From: Persicobacter diffluens
GTDB lineage: Bacteria > Bacteroidota > Bacteroidia > Cytophagales > Cyclobacteriaceae
Reading direction: 5' to 3'
DNA length: 64,000 bases
Assembly: GCF_036244895.1 (NCBI RefSeq)
Contig: NZ_BQKE01000002.1
Span: 620,001-684,000 of the forward strand
Part shown: positions 46,649 through 54,868 of the stretch, piece after piece
Position numbering within the stretch: the first letter of the stretch is position 1
Layout: each line of letters starts with the position of its first letter
Notes under the pieces: generated by a model
Told to the model about the DNA's origin: nothing
What the model saw: the letters and a program-made list of their open reading frames with translations, nothing else
The model's database searches: none
Program-made: the position numbers and the translations under genes

Positions 46649-46750
46649 TTGTGAAAAAATATTTATATTTGAAAAAATTCATTCATATTTGAATAACTCA
46701 AAGGTAGGAATCTTTTTGCAAATCCCAACTTTTAGCTATTATATTTGTCT
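46649..46750. promoter_or_regulatory. Divergent promoter/operator region, permease operon versus IclR gene
   Basis: A 102-bp gap between divergent ATGs. It contains a 5-bp palindrome ATTCA-TATT-TGAAT (46681-46694) and two direct copies of ATATTTGAA (46665 and 46685, exactly 20 bp apart), plausible IclR-family sites just upstream of the permease start. A Bacteroidota-type -7 box TATATTTG ends only 3 bp before the IclR ATG (46740-46747), with a TTTTTG about 20 bp upstream; a leaderless transcript is possible but unproven. Confidence 0.45.
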
Positions 46751-47521
46751 ATGGAAAAGGAAAAAACCTCCAAATATGCCGCTCCTGCACTGGAAAAAGG
46801 TTTAGAAATTTTAGAACATCTATCGGCAACCGGAATCTCCCAAAGCCAGAATGAAATTGCTCTGGGCCTGGATCGGAAACCAAATGAACTCTACCGGATG
46901 CTGATGACGCTGGAAGAAAAAGGTTATATTATTCGAAATGAGAAAGACGGCAAATACCGACTGTCTTTAAAGATGTATAACCTTTCGCATATGCACTCTC
47001 CATTTGATGAATTAAAACGGGTGTCACTCCGCCCGATGCAGGAACTTTCAGAAAGTGTCAGGGAGGCCTGCCATCTGGGAATTATGGTCAATGGCGCCTT
47101 GATGATCATTGCCCAAAGCCCTAGCCCGGAAGCAGTTTCGATTTCCATTAAAGAAGGTATTCATTTTCCCTTGCTGCAAACCGCCTCAGGCAAAATGCTG
47201 CTCTCCCAAAAAAATGAAAGTGAAAGAGCGGCTATCCTTCAAAATCATCCGGATTTCAATGCCATGGAAAAACAAGAACAAGCAGCATTTCTGGAATCGG
47301 TGAAATTAATAGAGAAGGAGGGCTTTTTTATATCAGCGAGTAAATTAACCCGCGGCGTAACGGATTTAACGGTTCCTATTGGTCATCCAGAGGCAGAACC
47401 GGTAGCTGCCCTAACCATTTCTTCCTTTTCGGAGCATGGATCGGATGAAGAGCGACATTTAAATATTATTCAACAAATGCTGGAAGCTAGAAAAAAAATA
47501 CATCATTCCATGGGCTTATGA
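46751..47521 (+). CDS. IclR-family transcriptional regulator
   Basis: A 256-residue regulator. The N-terminal winged helix (about 10-70) has ALEKGLEILEHLSATGISQS, NEIALGLDRKPNELYRMLMTL and GYIIRNEKDGKYRLS. The effector domain (about 85-250) has the IclR pattern RPMQELSESVREACHLGI and LLQTASGKMLLSQ. Such proteins bind small carboxylic acids or sugars and repress or activate neighbouring catabolic operons. It is divergent from the permease/CoA-transferase operon, so that operon is the likely target. The frame opens at TTG 46745, but ATG 46751 is preferred. Confidence 0.9.
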   Translation: MEKEKTSKYAAPALEKGLEILEHLSATGISQSQNEIALGLDRKPNELYRMLMTLEEKGYIIRNEKDGKYRLSLKMYNLSHMHSPFDELKRVSLRPMQELSESVREACHLGIMVNGALMIIAQSPSPEAVSISIKEGIHFPLLQTASGKMLLSQKNESERAAILQNHPDFNAMEKQEQAAFLESVKLIEKEGFFISASKLTRGVTDLTVPIGHPEAEPVAALTISSFSEHGSDEERHLNIIQQMLEARKKIHHSMGL

Positions 47522-47604
47522 ACACCATCCGTTCAAAGCACAGGAAGCTGAAAATAACTATTAGTACTTCCTGCCAATGGCTTTAAAAATAGCTGACAGC
47601 AAAT

Positions 47605-47632
47605 GCCTCTTCCATACCGAAGGGGCTTTTTT
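47605..47632 (+). terminator. Rho-independent terminator of the IclR gene
   Basis: GCCTCTTC and GAAGGGGC pair (one G-U) across a short loop, followed by six Ts, about 85 bp past the stop. Confidence 0.7.
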
Positions 47633-47730
47633 ATTCCCGTTGGATCATCCCCGAGAGTATACTCAAATTATTCAAGCCGAATTATACATGCTTAATTAAC
47701 AAACTGTGTGGATAGCAAAGTCAAACGTTT

Positions 47731-47857
47731 TATCCCGAATTATTCACCGCTAAATTTATTAATTAATCGCAAGTGGATTATTTTCAGTTCATTTTAATTT
47801 ATTTTCTTGGGGTAATAATTGCCCAAATTTGGGCAGGCTTGAATAATCCGGGTTAAG
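47731..47857 (-). repeat. Class B repeat, copy B4 (internally deleted)
   Basis: Reverse orientation, TATCCCGAATTATTCACCGC at the left and GAATAATCCGGGTTAA at the right, with the GCCCAAATTTGGGC core but lacking about 95 bp of interior. The 560-bp gene-free stretch 47522-48080 contains the IclR terminator, this copy and the E1 palindrome. Confidence 0.65.
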
Positions 47858-47881
47858 CATGGTCCGGTGTGCGCCTCGCTC

Positions 47882-48000
47882 AGGGATGAAGGCAGAGGCG
47901 CAGCCGTTTGTGGAGCTCTTTATTTGCGGGCAAACCATGACGCATTCGTAGGCCTTGCCCGCAAATAAAAGCGACTGCCGCCAGCCCGACCGACGTCAGG
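47882..48000 (+). repeat. GC-rich palindromic element, copy E1
   Basis: Begins AGGGATGAAGGCAG, includes GGAGCTC, then a perfect 15-bp stem TTTATTTGCGGGCAA (47919-47933) / TTGCCCGCAAATAAA (47955-47969), then GCGACTGCC and AGCCCG. The same order recurs twice inside pbpC (E2, E3). It is much richer in GC than the flanks. Confidence 0.75.
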
Positions 48001-48080
48001 AGGGGAGCGCCATAAAATAATATACGATATCATTTATATAGTCACCGGTGCTGCCTGATGCCACCTAACTCCCGGCCGGA

Positions 48081-48500
48081 TCAATGGGGATCAGATGGTT
48101 TTCTGAAGCGATACCTTATGCCCACGGAGCCTCTCAGGATATGGTCCGATTCTGAAAAAATAGGCGCTAATTCAAGATGAAAACCGAAATTTTTCTGGAC
48201 AAATGGATAAACATTCAATCCCAAAGGAATTACCAGACCCTGGTACCAAGTTGTCCTGCCGCCAATACCGGCATAAACTTCATACTCCTCCTCTTGAAAA
48301 ATATCATAGGTTACTACGCCCTCAAAGCTAAAATCATCAAAACTAACATCCGTCCCAAAACGGACTTCCGGCTTGATTCGATCCTTGATTTCATAATGCA
48401 CACCAAAAAATGGCAAATTTGAAGAATGAAAATCAACACCCAACTGAGCATGAGCGAGTATGGGAAAAGATAAAAAAAGTAATAATAGGAATTTCTTCAT
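48081..48500 (-). CDS. Small outer-membrane beta-barrel protein
   Basis: A 139-residue exported protein. Signal peptide KKFLLLLFLSFPILAHAQ (ends about residue 19), then short amphipathic strands (FFGVHYEIKDRIKPEVRFGTD, YEVYAGIGGRTTWYQGLVIP, FGFHLELAPIF, LRGSVGIRYRF). The size and pattern fit the outer-membrane beta-barrel/porin-like family. Ligand and role are unknown. It has no operon partner. Confidence 0.7.
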   Translation of the reverse strand: MKKFLLLLFLSFPILAHAQLGVDFHSSNLPFFGVHYEIKDRIKPEVRFGTDVSFDDFSFEGVVTYDIFQEEEYEVYAGIGGRTTWYQGLVIPLGLNVYPFVQKNFGFHLELAPIFSESDHILRGSVGIRYRFRKPSDPH

Positions 48501-48811
48501 AAGTAGTAAACTATCTAAAATTGATGATCGCTAATGCGCTTCGTGATGCGTAATCCGGAATTAAAATCAAATTAAGGGGACTGGGGAAATATATCAATTT
48601 TTCTGGTTTAAAAAATCCCTCAGCCCCAATACATCCCCATAGAATGACCCTTAAATTCAAAAAGAAACATTATAAAAATCTAAAAAAAGTCATCAAAAGA
48701 TTGCCCGAGAGTCCTTACAAAGCAGCGTAAACGCCAAAAATCAGGGATTTTTAAAAATCGATTAGCGCATTTAAAAAGGTCATGAAATCCGGTTTTTGGG
48801 AGCAGTCAATT

Positions 48812-49033
48812 TTAACCCGAATTATTCACGGTTAAATTTATTGACTAAATAAATAGCTTGTTTTCAGTTTATTATGTATTATTTTATTTGATTTACAATA
48901 ACCCCAATTTGGGCAAACTTGCTTTCTCCTCATTCATCTGTTTCGTTGGAAAAAACTCGAAATAGGAAACTATTCCTTCATTTTTTCCGCCTTACAGCTA
49001 AACGAGGATTTAAACTTGAATAATCCGGGTTAA
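48812..49033 (-). repeat. Class B repeat, copy B5, overlapping the end of the YjjB-like gene
   Basis: 222 bp with the clearest class B ends: TTAACCCGAATTATTCACGG left, AATAATCCGGGTTAA right (reverse orientation relative to B1). The stop codon TAA of the exporter gene (49030-49032) lies in the right terminal repeat. The 529-bp gap (48501-49029) is otherwise empty. Confidence 0.8.
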
Positions 49034-49512
49034 ACACCTCCTGATCTTTTTCTCTCCGTCCACTTGCGATCCATTATTATTGGAATTGACATCCCTATGG
49101 CAATACCGGAAACAATTAAAAAAGCTTTGGCTAAAAAGCTTATGGTATCCACCAATAGTTCCGGCTGGGCGGATGGGGCTACCAAATTTAAATTTACCAC
49201 TCCCATCAAACCTTTATAGGCAAAAACACCCGGCACTAAAGGAATAATGGCAGCAATGCCAATTACCGAACCCGGAACATGCACCCGATGCACCCATATC
49301 ACGGACCAAAACCCGGCGACAAATGCCCCAAGGAAAGAAGCCAGCTCAAAAGAAAAACCGAAAAACTGGAATAAACCATTTCTGGTCAGGACACTCAGCG
49401 CCCCTCCGGCAAATATCATGGGTAAGGTTCTTTTCGGTACATTAAACAAAAGCCCAAACCCCAGAGCAGCCAAGCCCCCAAACAATAGAAAATTCAATAT
49501 TTCGGCAATCAT
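49030..49512 (-). CDS. Threonine/serine exporter-type membrane subunit (YjjB/ThrE C-terminal half)
   Basis: A 160-residue membrane protein with about five helices, matching the C-terminal ThrE_2 (DUF3815) half of ThrE. FGGLAALGFGLLFNVPKRTL, GFSFELASFLGAFVAGFWSV, VIGIAAIIPLVPGVFAYKGLMG and KAFLIVSGIAIGMSIPI are characteristic. In E. coli YjjP-YjjB export succinate; in corynebacteria the fused ThrE exports threonine and serine. The start overlaps the YjjP-like stop by 1 nt (TGATG). The C-terminal residues are followed directly by a TAA inside the B5 repeat. Confidence 0.85.
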   Translation of the reverse strand: MIAEILNFLLFGGLAALGFGLLFNVPKRTLPMIFAGGALSVLTRNGLFQFFGFSFELASFLGAFVAGFWSVIWVHRVHVPGSVIGIAAIIPLVPGVFAYKGLMGVVNLNLVAPSAQPELLVDTISFLAKAFLIVSGIAIGMSIPIIMDRKWTERKRSGGV

Positions 49513-50273
49513 CAGTTACTGATGTTTAAAGTTGAAATGACTAGTAAAAACCCTAAAGCAATCGACATTAAAAGCAGGAAAGCCACCATTCCCCTACTGG
49601 TGCCCATTAAGGTAAAACCATCTATCAGATCATCCACTGTATTAATCAAAGGAACGCCGGGAATGAGAAAAAGCACCGCCGCCATCATGGCATGATTAGG
49701 GGTTGAACTGTATGGCAAAAGTGCGTTTAGAGAGGCGATCCCACTGGCCACCGTGGCAGAAACCAATACGGTAAAATATAAATTTTGATGGCGATGGTGC
49801 AGTTCCTGTCGGATGAATAAAGCCAATGAAGAGGCCAGGAAGGTAAAAGCCAAGGCATAGAAATCTCCTCCTAATAATTTACAAAAGGCGGCACATGCCA
49901 GCGCCACTCCGGCGATCACCACCGGTCGAGGGTATTGCTTTGGTAAATTCGACAATCGATCCAGCTCCCTTTCATAATCTACCAGGGTAAAGCCCTCCCA
50001 GAAACCTTTCCAGATCATGCGACTCAGGCCGGAGATTATTTGCATATTCACCCCATGATGGAGCACCTTGTGCATGCGGTAATAATGCCGCCCGTCCTCC
50101 TGATAACAAATCATAACGGTACGTAAAGTAAAATGAAATTGTAAATGATGCTGATCCATTCCAAATATGGCAGCCGCCCTTCTTAGATTTCGTTCTAAAC
50201 GGTTGCTATTGGCTCCGCTCCCTAAAAGCATCTCTGCGGTCCGGAATAATAAATCCAGCTTTTTTTCGATCAT
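49512..50273 (-). CDS. Threonine/serine exporter-type membrane subunit (YjjP/ThrE N-terminal half)
   Basis: A 253-residue membrane protein of the ThrE (DUF1212)/YjjP family. A soluble N-terminal domain (LLFRTAEMLLGSGANSNRLERNL, then MDQHHLQFHFTLRTVMICYQ) precedes five membrane helices. The fourth carries FLIPGVPLINTVDDLIDG, the family's conserved PGxPLxN segment. It would form a heteromeric exporter with the YjjB-like product, moving an amino acid or dicarboxylate outward. The transported compound cannot be told from sequence. Confidence 0.87.
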   Translation of the reverse strand: MIEKKLDLLFRTAEMLLGSGANSNRLERNLRRAAAIFGMDQHHLQFHFTLRTVMICYQEDGRHYYRMHKVLHHGVNMQIISGLSRMIWKGFWEGFTLVDYERELDRLSNLPKQYPRPVVIAGVALACAAFCKLLGGDFYALAFTFLASSLALFIRQELHHRHQNLYFTVLVSATVASGIASLNALLPYSSTPNHAMMAAVLFLIPGVPLINTVDDLIDGFTLMGTSRGMVAFLLLMSIALGFLLVISTLNISN

Positions 50274-50502
50274 CGCAATAATTGATTATGCAGCGTGTAA
50301 GAGATATCACCTATCTCAATTTTTTGCTAATTAAAACTCCCAATAAGGAGATCCTATGAGTAAAGGACTAAAAGGAAGTGATAATTGTTAATTATTAAAC
50401 ATTTTGGGATAATTTCAATATTTCAAACAACATTCCCCCCGTGAAACACCTGTCAAGAAATATTATGGGCGTTTCCATTTTAGGAAAATACGGATAACCA
50501 TT

Positions 50503-50718
50503 GTAGCCCGAATTATGCATGCTTCCATTCGGGTACAGCTGCATAAAAGGAAGGATGACGGAATTTTCCCTGTTTCACTTATTTCCTATAAAGCAGAGGG
50601 AGATGGAGAACCCAAGCTTAGTCCGATTTAGGCTATTGAAAATCGAAAAAACAAGCTTAGCGATCTGTAAAAGGTCACTTAGTCCGATATAATCAACCTA
50701 TCGGTGAATAACCGGGAA
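50503..50718 (+). repeat. Class B repeat, copy B6 (diverged)
   Basis: GTAGCCCGAATTATGCATGC at the left and CGGTGAATAACCGGG at the right, with a changed interior (GGTACAGCTGCATAAAAGG, AAGCTTAGTCCGATTTAGGC). It lies in the 655-bp gap between the divergent exporter and SDR genes, where nothing else was recognised. Confidence 0.55.
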
Positions 50719-50928
50719 AAAGCCCTATTCCTGATTTCCACAGCCCTCAGCCAGAGGGTTAAAATGCAAAAGTTCCCTGAAAATAAGACTCCTAAAACAT
50801 CTTCTTCGTCACGAAAATGACAAGTGGAGCGCTAATCTATAAATGTCATATCCCTATGCAGATACAATCGTTTTAAGCTTAGACGAAGTTTTCCCCATAG
50901 CATTTTTCTAAAATTCAATCAGATAAGC

Positions 50929-51795
50929 ATGAATGTAATGATCACAGGAGCCAGTACAGGCTTTGGGAAATTAACCGCTGATCTTTTACTCGAAAAAAGA
51001 CATACGGTGGTTGCCAGCATGAGAAATGTGAACGGAAAGAATAAAAAAGTAGCAGCTGAATTGACTGCTAAAGGCGCGACCATTGTAGAACTGGATGTGA
51101 CCGATGAAGCATCCGTTGAAAATGCTATATCAGAGGCCATTGAAAAAGCCGGCCATATCGATGCCATTTTCAATAATGCCGGTCTGGGGGTTTTGGGTAT
51201 ACAGGAAACTTTTACCATTGAGGATTGGCAAAAGGTTTTTGAGGTTAATGTTTTCGGAGTACAACGTGTCAATCGTGCGATTCTTCCCCACTTTAAAAGT
51301 AGAGGTACCGGCTTGTTGATCTATACTTCCAGCTTACTAGGACGAATGGTACTGCCTTTTTATGGCCCCTATAACGCCTCAAAATGGGCATTAGAAGCCA
51401 TGGCAGAAAATTACCGGGTGGAATTGAACCCTTTGGGAATAGACTCCTGTATAGTGGAGCCCGGCGGTTTCCCTACTGATTTTTTTGGTAATTTATTACA
51501 GGCTTCAGATGCAGCAAGAGCAGATAGCTATGGCCCAATGAAAGACAGCCCGAAACAACTTTTCGATAGCTTCGAAGGAGCCCTTGCTCAAAATGAACTT
51601 CAAAAACCCTCCTTAGTGGCCGAAAAAGTATTGGAACTCCTCGAAATGCCTGCTGGGGAACGCCCTTTCCGCAGTCCGGTAGATAAAATGGGCATGGGGG
51701 ATCCTATTGTAGGCTATAACGAACAACTGGAAAATATTATGAAAGGCATCTACGGCAATTTTGGAATGGATGCCATGCTTAACCTAAATGAATAA
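50929..51795 (+). CDS. Classical SDR-family oxidoreductase
   Basis: A 288-residue short-chain dehydrogenase. Cofactor motif TGASTGFG at 6-13, NNAG at 82-85, catalytic Ser134/Ser135 (TSS), Tyr148 and Lys152 (YNASK). The Arg-rich first loop (SMRNVNGKNKK) suggests NADP(H). The substrate is a carbonyl or alcohol of unknown nature. It precedes an Old Yellow Enzyme gene by 6 bp and an SDR further on, forming a small redox cluster. Confidence 0.87.
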   Translation: MNVMITGASTGFGKLTADLLLEKRHTVVASMRNVNGKNKKVAAELTAKGATIVELDVTDEASVENAISEAIEKAGHIDAIFNNAGLGVLGIQETFTIEDWQKVFEVNVFGVQRVNRAILPHFKSRGTGLLIYTSSLLGRMVLPFYGPYNASKWALEAMAENYRVELNPLGIDSCIVEPGGFPTDFFGNLLQASDAARADSYGPMKDSPKQLFDSFEGALAQNELQKPSLVAEKVLELLEMPAGERPFRSPVDKMGMGDPIVGYNEQLENIMKGIYGNFGMDAMLNLNE

Positions 51796-51801
51796 TACAG
51801 C

Positions 51802-52866
51802 ATGAAACTTTTTAAGGACTACCTTTTGGGTAAAATTACTTTAAAGAACCGCATTGTAATGGCTCCCATGACGCGTAGCAGAGCAGAGGAAAATATTCCC
51901 AATGATTTGATGGCCACCTATTACGGTCAGCGGGCAACAGCCGGATTGATCATCACCGAGGGGACTTCCCCCTCCCCTAATGGATTGGGCTACCCACGAA
52001 TTCCGGGTATTTTTTCGGAGGGGCAAACGGTCGGCTGGAAAAAAATAACGGATGCCGTCCATGATAAAGGTGGAAAAATCTTTCTACAGTTGATGCACAC
52101 CGGAAGGGTTTCCCATCCATTGAATATGGACAAAGACGCAAAAGTCCTGGCTCCCTCGGCGATCACCTTGAGTGGGGAAATGTATACCGATCAGAAAGGA
52201 ATGCAGCCCTACCCGGAACCGGAAGTCATGACACTTGAAGACATTGAGCAAGCAAGGCAGGAATATGTAATAGCGGCCAAAAATGCCATTAAGGCTGGTT
52301 TTGATGGCGTAGAACTTCATGGAGCCAATGGGTATTTAATGGATCAGTTTTTCAACCCCTGCACAAATCGGCGTACGGATGATTACGGAGGAAGTGTGGA
52401 AAATCGCAATCGGTTCCTGGTAGAGGTAGCTCAAAGCGTTACTGATGCCATAGGGAAGGAAAAAGTAGGCATCCGCCTTTCGCCTTATGGGGCCTTTAAC
52501 GATATGACCGTTTTTGACCAAATTGATTTCGCCTACGAATCTTTGGCCAAAGCCTTAGGTGAAGTGGGCCTTACCTATATTCACATTGTAGATCATCAGG
52601 CCATGGGTGCGCCCGAAGTGCCGGAAAGCATAAAGGTAAAAATCCAACAGGCTTTTGGTGGTGATATCATCCGGAGTGGCGGCTTTGAATCTGCCGAACA
52701 GGCGGAAAAAGTGCTGGAAAGTGGCCAGGGTCAGTTGGTGGCCTTTGGGCGTCCGTTTATCGCCAATCCGGATTTAGTGGAAAAATTACAAAATGGGGAA
52801 GCGTTGAAAGCCCCTGATTTTGACACCTTCTACACGCCGGGTTCTAAGGGCTATACCGACTATTAA
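51802..52866 (+). CDS. Old Yellow Enzyme-family alkene reductase
   Basis: A 354-residue FMN-dependent ene-reductase of the NemA/OYE type. KITLKNRIVMAPMTRSRA starts the barrel, FLQLMHTGRVSHP binds flavin, GFDGVELHGANGYLMDQF carries the His/Asn pair that hydrogen-bonds the carbonyl of the substrate, followed by RRTDDYGGSVENRNRF. IIRSGGF and LVAFGRPFIANPDLV form the phosphate-binding region. It reduces activated C=C bonds (enones, nitro compounds) with NAD(P)H. It is downstream of an SDR, a common pairing for detoxifying reactive carbonyls. Confidence 0.92.
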   Translation: MKLFKDYLLGKITLKNRIVMAPMTRSRAEENIPNDLMATYYGQRATAGLIITEGTSPSPNGLGYPRIPGIFSEGQTVGWKKITDAVHDKGGKIFLQLMHTGRVSHPLNMDKDAKVLAPSAITLSGEMYTDQKGMQPYPEPEVMTLEDIEQARQEYVIAAKNAIKAGFDGVELHGANGYLMDQFFNPCTNRRTDDYGGSVENRNRFLVEVAQSVTDAIGKEKVGIRLSPYGAFNDMTVFDQIDFAYESLAKALGEVGLTYIHIVDHQAMGAPEVPESIKVKIQQAFGGDIIRSGGFESAEQAEKVLESGQGQLVAFGRPFIANPDLVEKLQNGEALKAPDFDTFYTPGSKGYTDY

Positions 52867-52899
52867 ATCCAAAAGTTGTTGATTTTTGTCAGCACTAAT

Positions 52900-52950
52900 A
52901 AGGAGATAAATGATTATCTTAATAGGGTAATGCATTTGTCTCCTTTTTTT
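52900..52950 (+). terminator. Terminator after the OYE gene
   Basis: AAGGAGATAAATG pairs with CATTTGTCTCCTT (one mismatch), followed by a T-run, about 35 bp past the stop. Confidence 0.75.
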
Positions 52951-53085
52951 GTAAAAAGATAAATGCCTGTCCGAAAGAAAGAAATTTATAGGTGGTCCTG
53001 TTTCAAAATCGAAGAATTAAAACGCATACCGGATATTCACCACTGGCGGACAATCACTATTTCATAAAACCCTGAAAAAATAATC

Positions 53086-53769
53086 ATGGACAAAAAAATC
53101 ATACTCGTTACCGGTGGTAATCGGGGAATAGGCTTAGGCATTTGTGAAGGCCTTGCTAAAATGGGACATCAGGTAATTCTAGCCAGTCGGGATTTAAAAA
53201 AAGGCACAGAGGCTGCACAATCTAAAAGTATAGCCGCGAAAGTAGTCGAGCTAAGAGTAAGTGAGGAAGCCAGCCAAGGCCGGGCACTTAAAGAAATTGA
53301 GGAAGAATTCGGCAGGATAGATGTGTTGATCAACAATGCCGGTGTTTTTTCCAACCCGGCTGGCTTTAGCGATACGCCTGTCCAACATGGGAAGGAAGTA
53401 TTTGAAACCAATGTGTGGGGCCCCTGGGGAATGAGTTGGGCGGCACTTCCCTTATTGGAAAAAAGTGAGGAAGCCCGCATCATCCACATGAGTTCCGGCA
53501 TGGGCGCCATGGATAGCTTAGCGGAGGGAGGTTATGCTGCCTATCGCTTTTCCAAAGCCTCACTGAACATGATGACCATCCTGATGAATAATCAGCTGAA
53601 GGGAGTTGCAGTAGTAGCGATGTGTCCGGGATGGGTAAAAACTGATATGGGGGGTGCTTCAGCCGAACGCACGGTGGAACAGGGGGCAGATACGGCAATA
53701 TGGCTGGCCACTGCAGATACTATTGAAGCCGGGAAATTCTACCGGGATAGAAGCGTAATCCCCTGGTAA
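53086..53769 (+). CDS. SDR-family oxidoreductase, carbonyl-reductase-like
   Basis: A 227-residue short-chain dehydrogenase with TGGNRGIG at 9-16, NNAG in the fourth strand, MSSGMGAM, and YRFSK as the YxxxK catalytic pair. The C-terminal CPGWVKTDMGG follows the carbonyl-reductase pattern. Substrate unknown. It follows the OYE gene by 219 bp with a terminator between them, so it probably has its own promoter. A class A repeat begins 10 bp after the stop. Confidence 0.88.
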   Translation: MDKKIILVTGGNRGIGLGICEGLAKMGHQVILASRDLKKGTEAAQSKSIAAKVVELRVSEEASQGRALKEIEEEFGRIDVLINNAGVFSNPAGFSDTPVQHGKEVFETNVWGPWGMSWAALPLLEKSEEARIIHMSSGMGAMDSLAEGGYAAYRFSKASLNMMTILMNNQLKGVAVVAMCPGWVKTDMGGASAERTVEQGADTAIWLATADTIEAGKFYRDRSVIPW

Positions 53770-53779
53770 AGCAATATTG

Positions 53780-53940
53780 GAGCGTGTATTAAAGCCAAAA
53801 TTCAAAACGAAAGCTTGATTTTTACAGAAGCAATACCCGATTTTCTGGAGAGAACAGCAGCGCCATTATTGAGAAATTATCCAAAATTACTTACAATAAT
53901 TCGAATATGGAGCCGGATGGTGTGCTTTTAAGCATGCTCT
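53780..53940 (+). repeat. Class A repeat, copy A3
   Basis: 161 bp starting GAGCGTGTATTAAAGCC and ending TGCTTTTAAGCATGCTCT, following A1 with scattered changes. It starts 10 bp past the SDR stop codon. Confidence 0.75.
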
Positions 53941-54020
53941 AAACACGCTTTCTGGGAACTTAGGCAACGCCAGATTCATCAAATCTAAACTAAGAACTTG
54001 TTTGAAATACATTGACAGCA

Positions 54021-54242
54021 TTAAGCCGGATTATCCATGCTTAAATCCTCCTATAGCTGTAAGGCGGAAAAGAGGAAGGAATAATTTCCTATTCGAGTTT
54101 TTTCTAACGAAGCAGATGAATGAGGAGAAAGCAATCCTACCCAAATTTGGGCTACCAGAAACTTAACAGATTCAACCATAACCCAAAAGAATACAGTCTA
54201 TTGCGACGAACCCTAAAACTAGCGGTGAATAATTCGGGTTAA
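54021..54242 (+). repeat. Class B repeat, copy B7
   Basis: 222 bp, TTAAGCCGGATTATCCATGC at the left and GGTGAATAATTCGGGTTAA at the right, with GTAAGGCGGAAAAGAGG, CGAGTTTTTTCTAACGAAGC and CCCAAATTTGGGC. It is the best match to B1. The 660-bp gap 53770-54430 holds A3, B7 and a terminator; a possible further class B scrap near 54270-54350 is too decayed to call. Confidence 0.75.
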
Positions 54243-54374
54243 TTCTGATTTTCGAAGAGCCTGAATTTAGCTAAGCCGGGTTTCTTCTTCGTCTATGCCT
54301 CCCTGAGAAATATCGAATTAGGGAAATCCCTTCCTTTGCCCCGCCTTGTGGCTAAGAAAATTTAGGAAAAAACG

Positions 54375-54406
54375 AAAAAAGGAGTTGAAAATCAACTCCT
54401 TTTTTT
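54375..54406. terminator. Bidirectional terminator
   Basis: AAAAAAGGAGTTGA and TCAACTCCTTTTTT form a perfect stem with a 3-nt loop and A/T tails on both sides. It lies 25 bp after the 87-codon reverse gene. Confidence 0.85.
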
Positions 54407-54430
54407 ATGATAAACTCATTCTTGTTCTAT

Positions 54431-54694
54431 CTAAAATTGAAAAATATTTGAAAGCGTTTTAGATAAATAATATTCCCCGCTTCCATTTTTCGATTTCTTT
54501 TTCGGACTTAATAAGCCCTTTGTTTCCAGCGTGTTTAACAGTTCCAAATCAATCATTTGTTCTGCATCTGATTTTTCAAAGAACATCCGGTATAAATCGG
54601 ACTCCCTTTGTTCCACCATGACGGTGCGCTGAAAATTCGCCTTTAAAAATTCTACTGCCCCGGAGTACTGTTTAACCGTAAAGATTTCATTCAT
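54431..54694 (-). CDS. Small hypothetical protein
   Basis: An 87-residue, mostly helical and charged protein (AVEFLKANFQRTVMVEQRES, EQMIDLELLNTLETKGLLSP, KKKSKNGSGEYYLS). The final segment resembles a winged-helix tail, but no family is recognised. ATG start 54694. A strong terminator right after the stop supports a real gene. Confidence 0.6.
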   Translation of the reverse strand: MNEIFTVKQYSGAVEFLKANFQRTVMVEQRESDLYRMFFEKSDAEQMIDLELLNTLETKGLLSPKKKSKNGSGEYYLSKTLSNIFQF

Positions 54695-54868
54695 GGTAAT
54701 ACATTCTATAGTAGATCAATCCTACCCACCATATCCACCCGACCGCATAAGATAGTATTTTTTAAGGATAGCAAAAAGGATTCCTAATATAAAACATAGA
54801 TTTACCTCAAGTATTTTGAGAAATAAATCCCCTGTTTTCTATTAAGAATCCCTGCGCTATTTAAGGAG

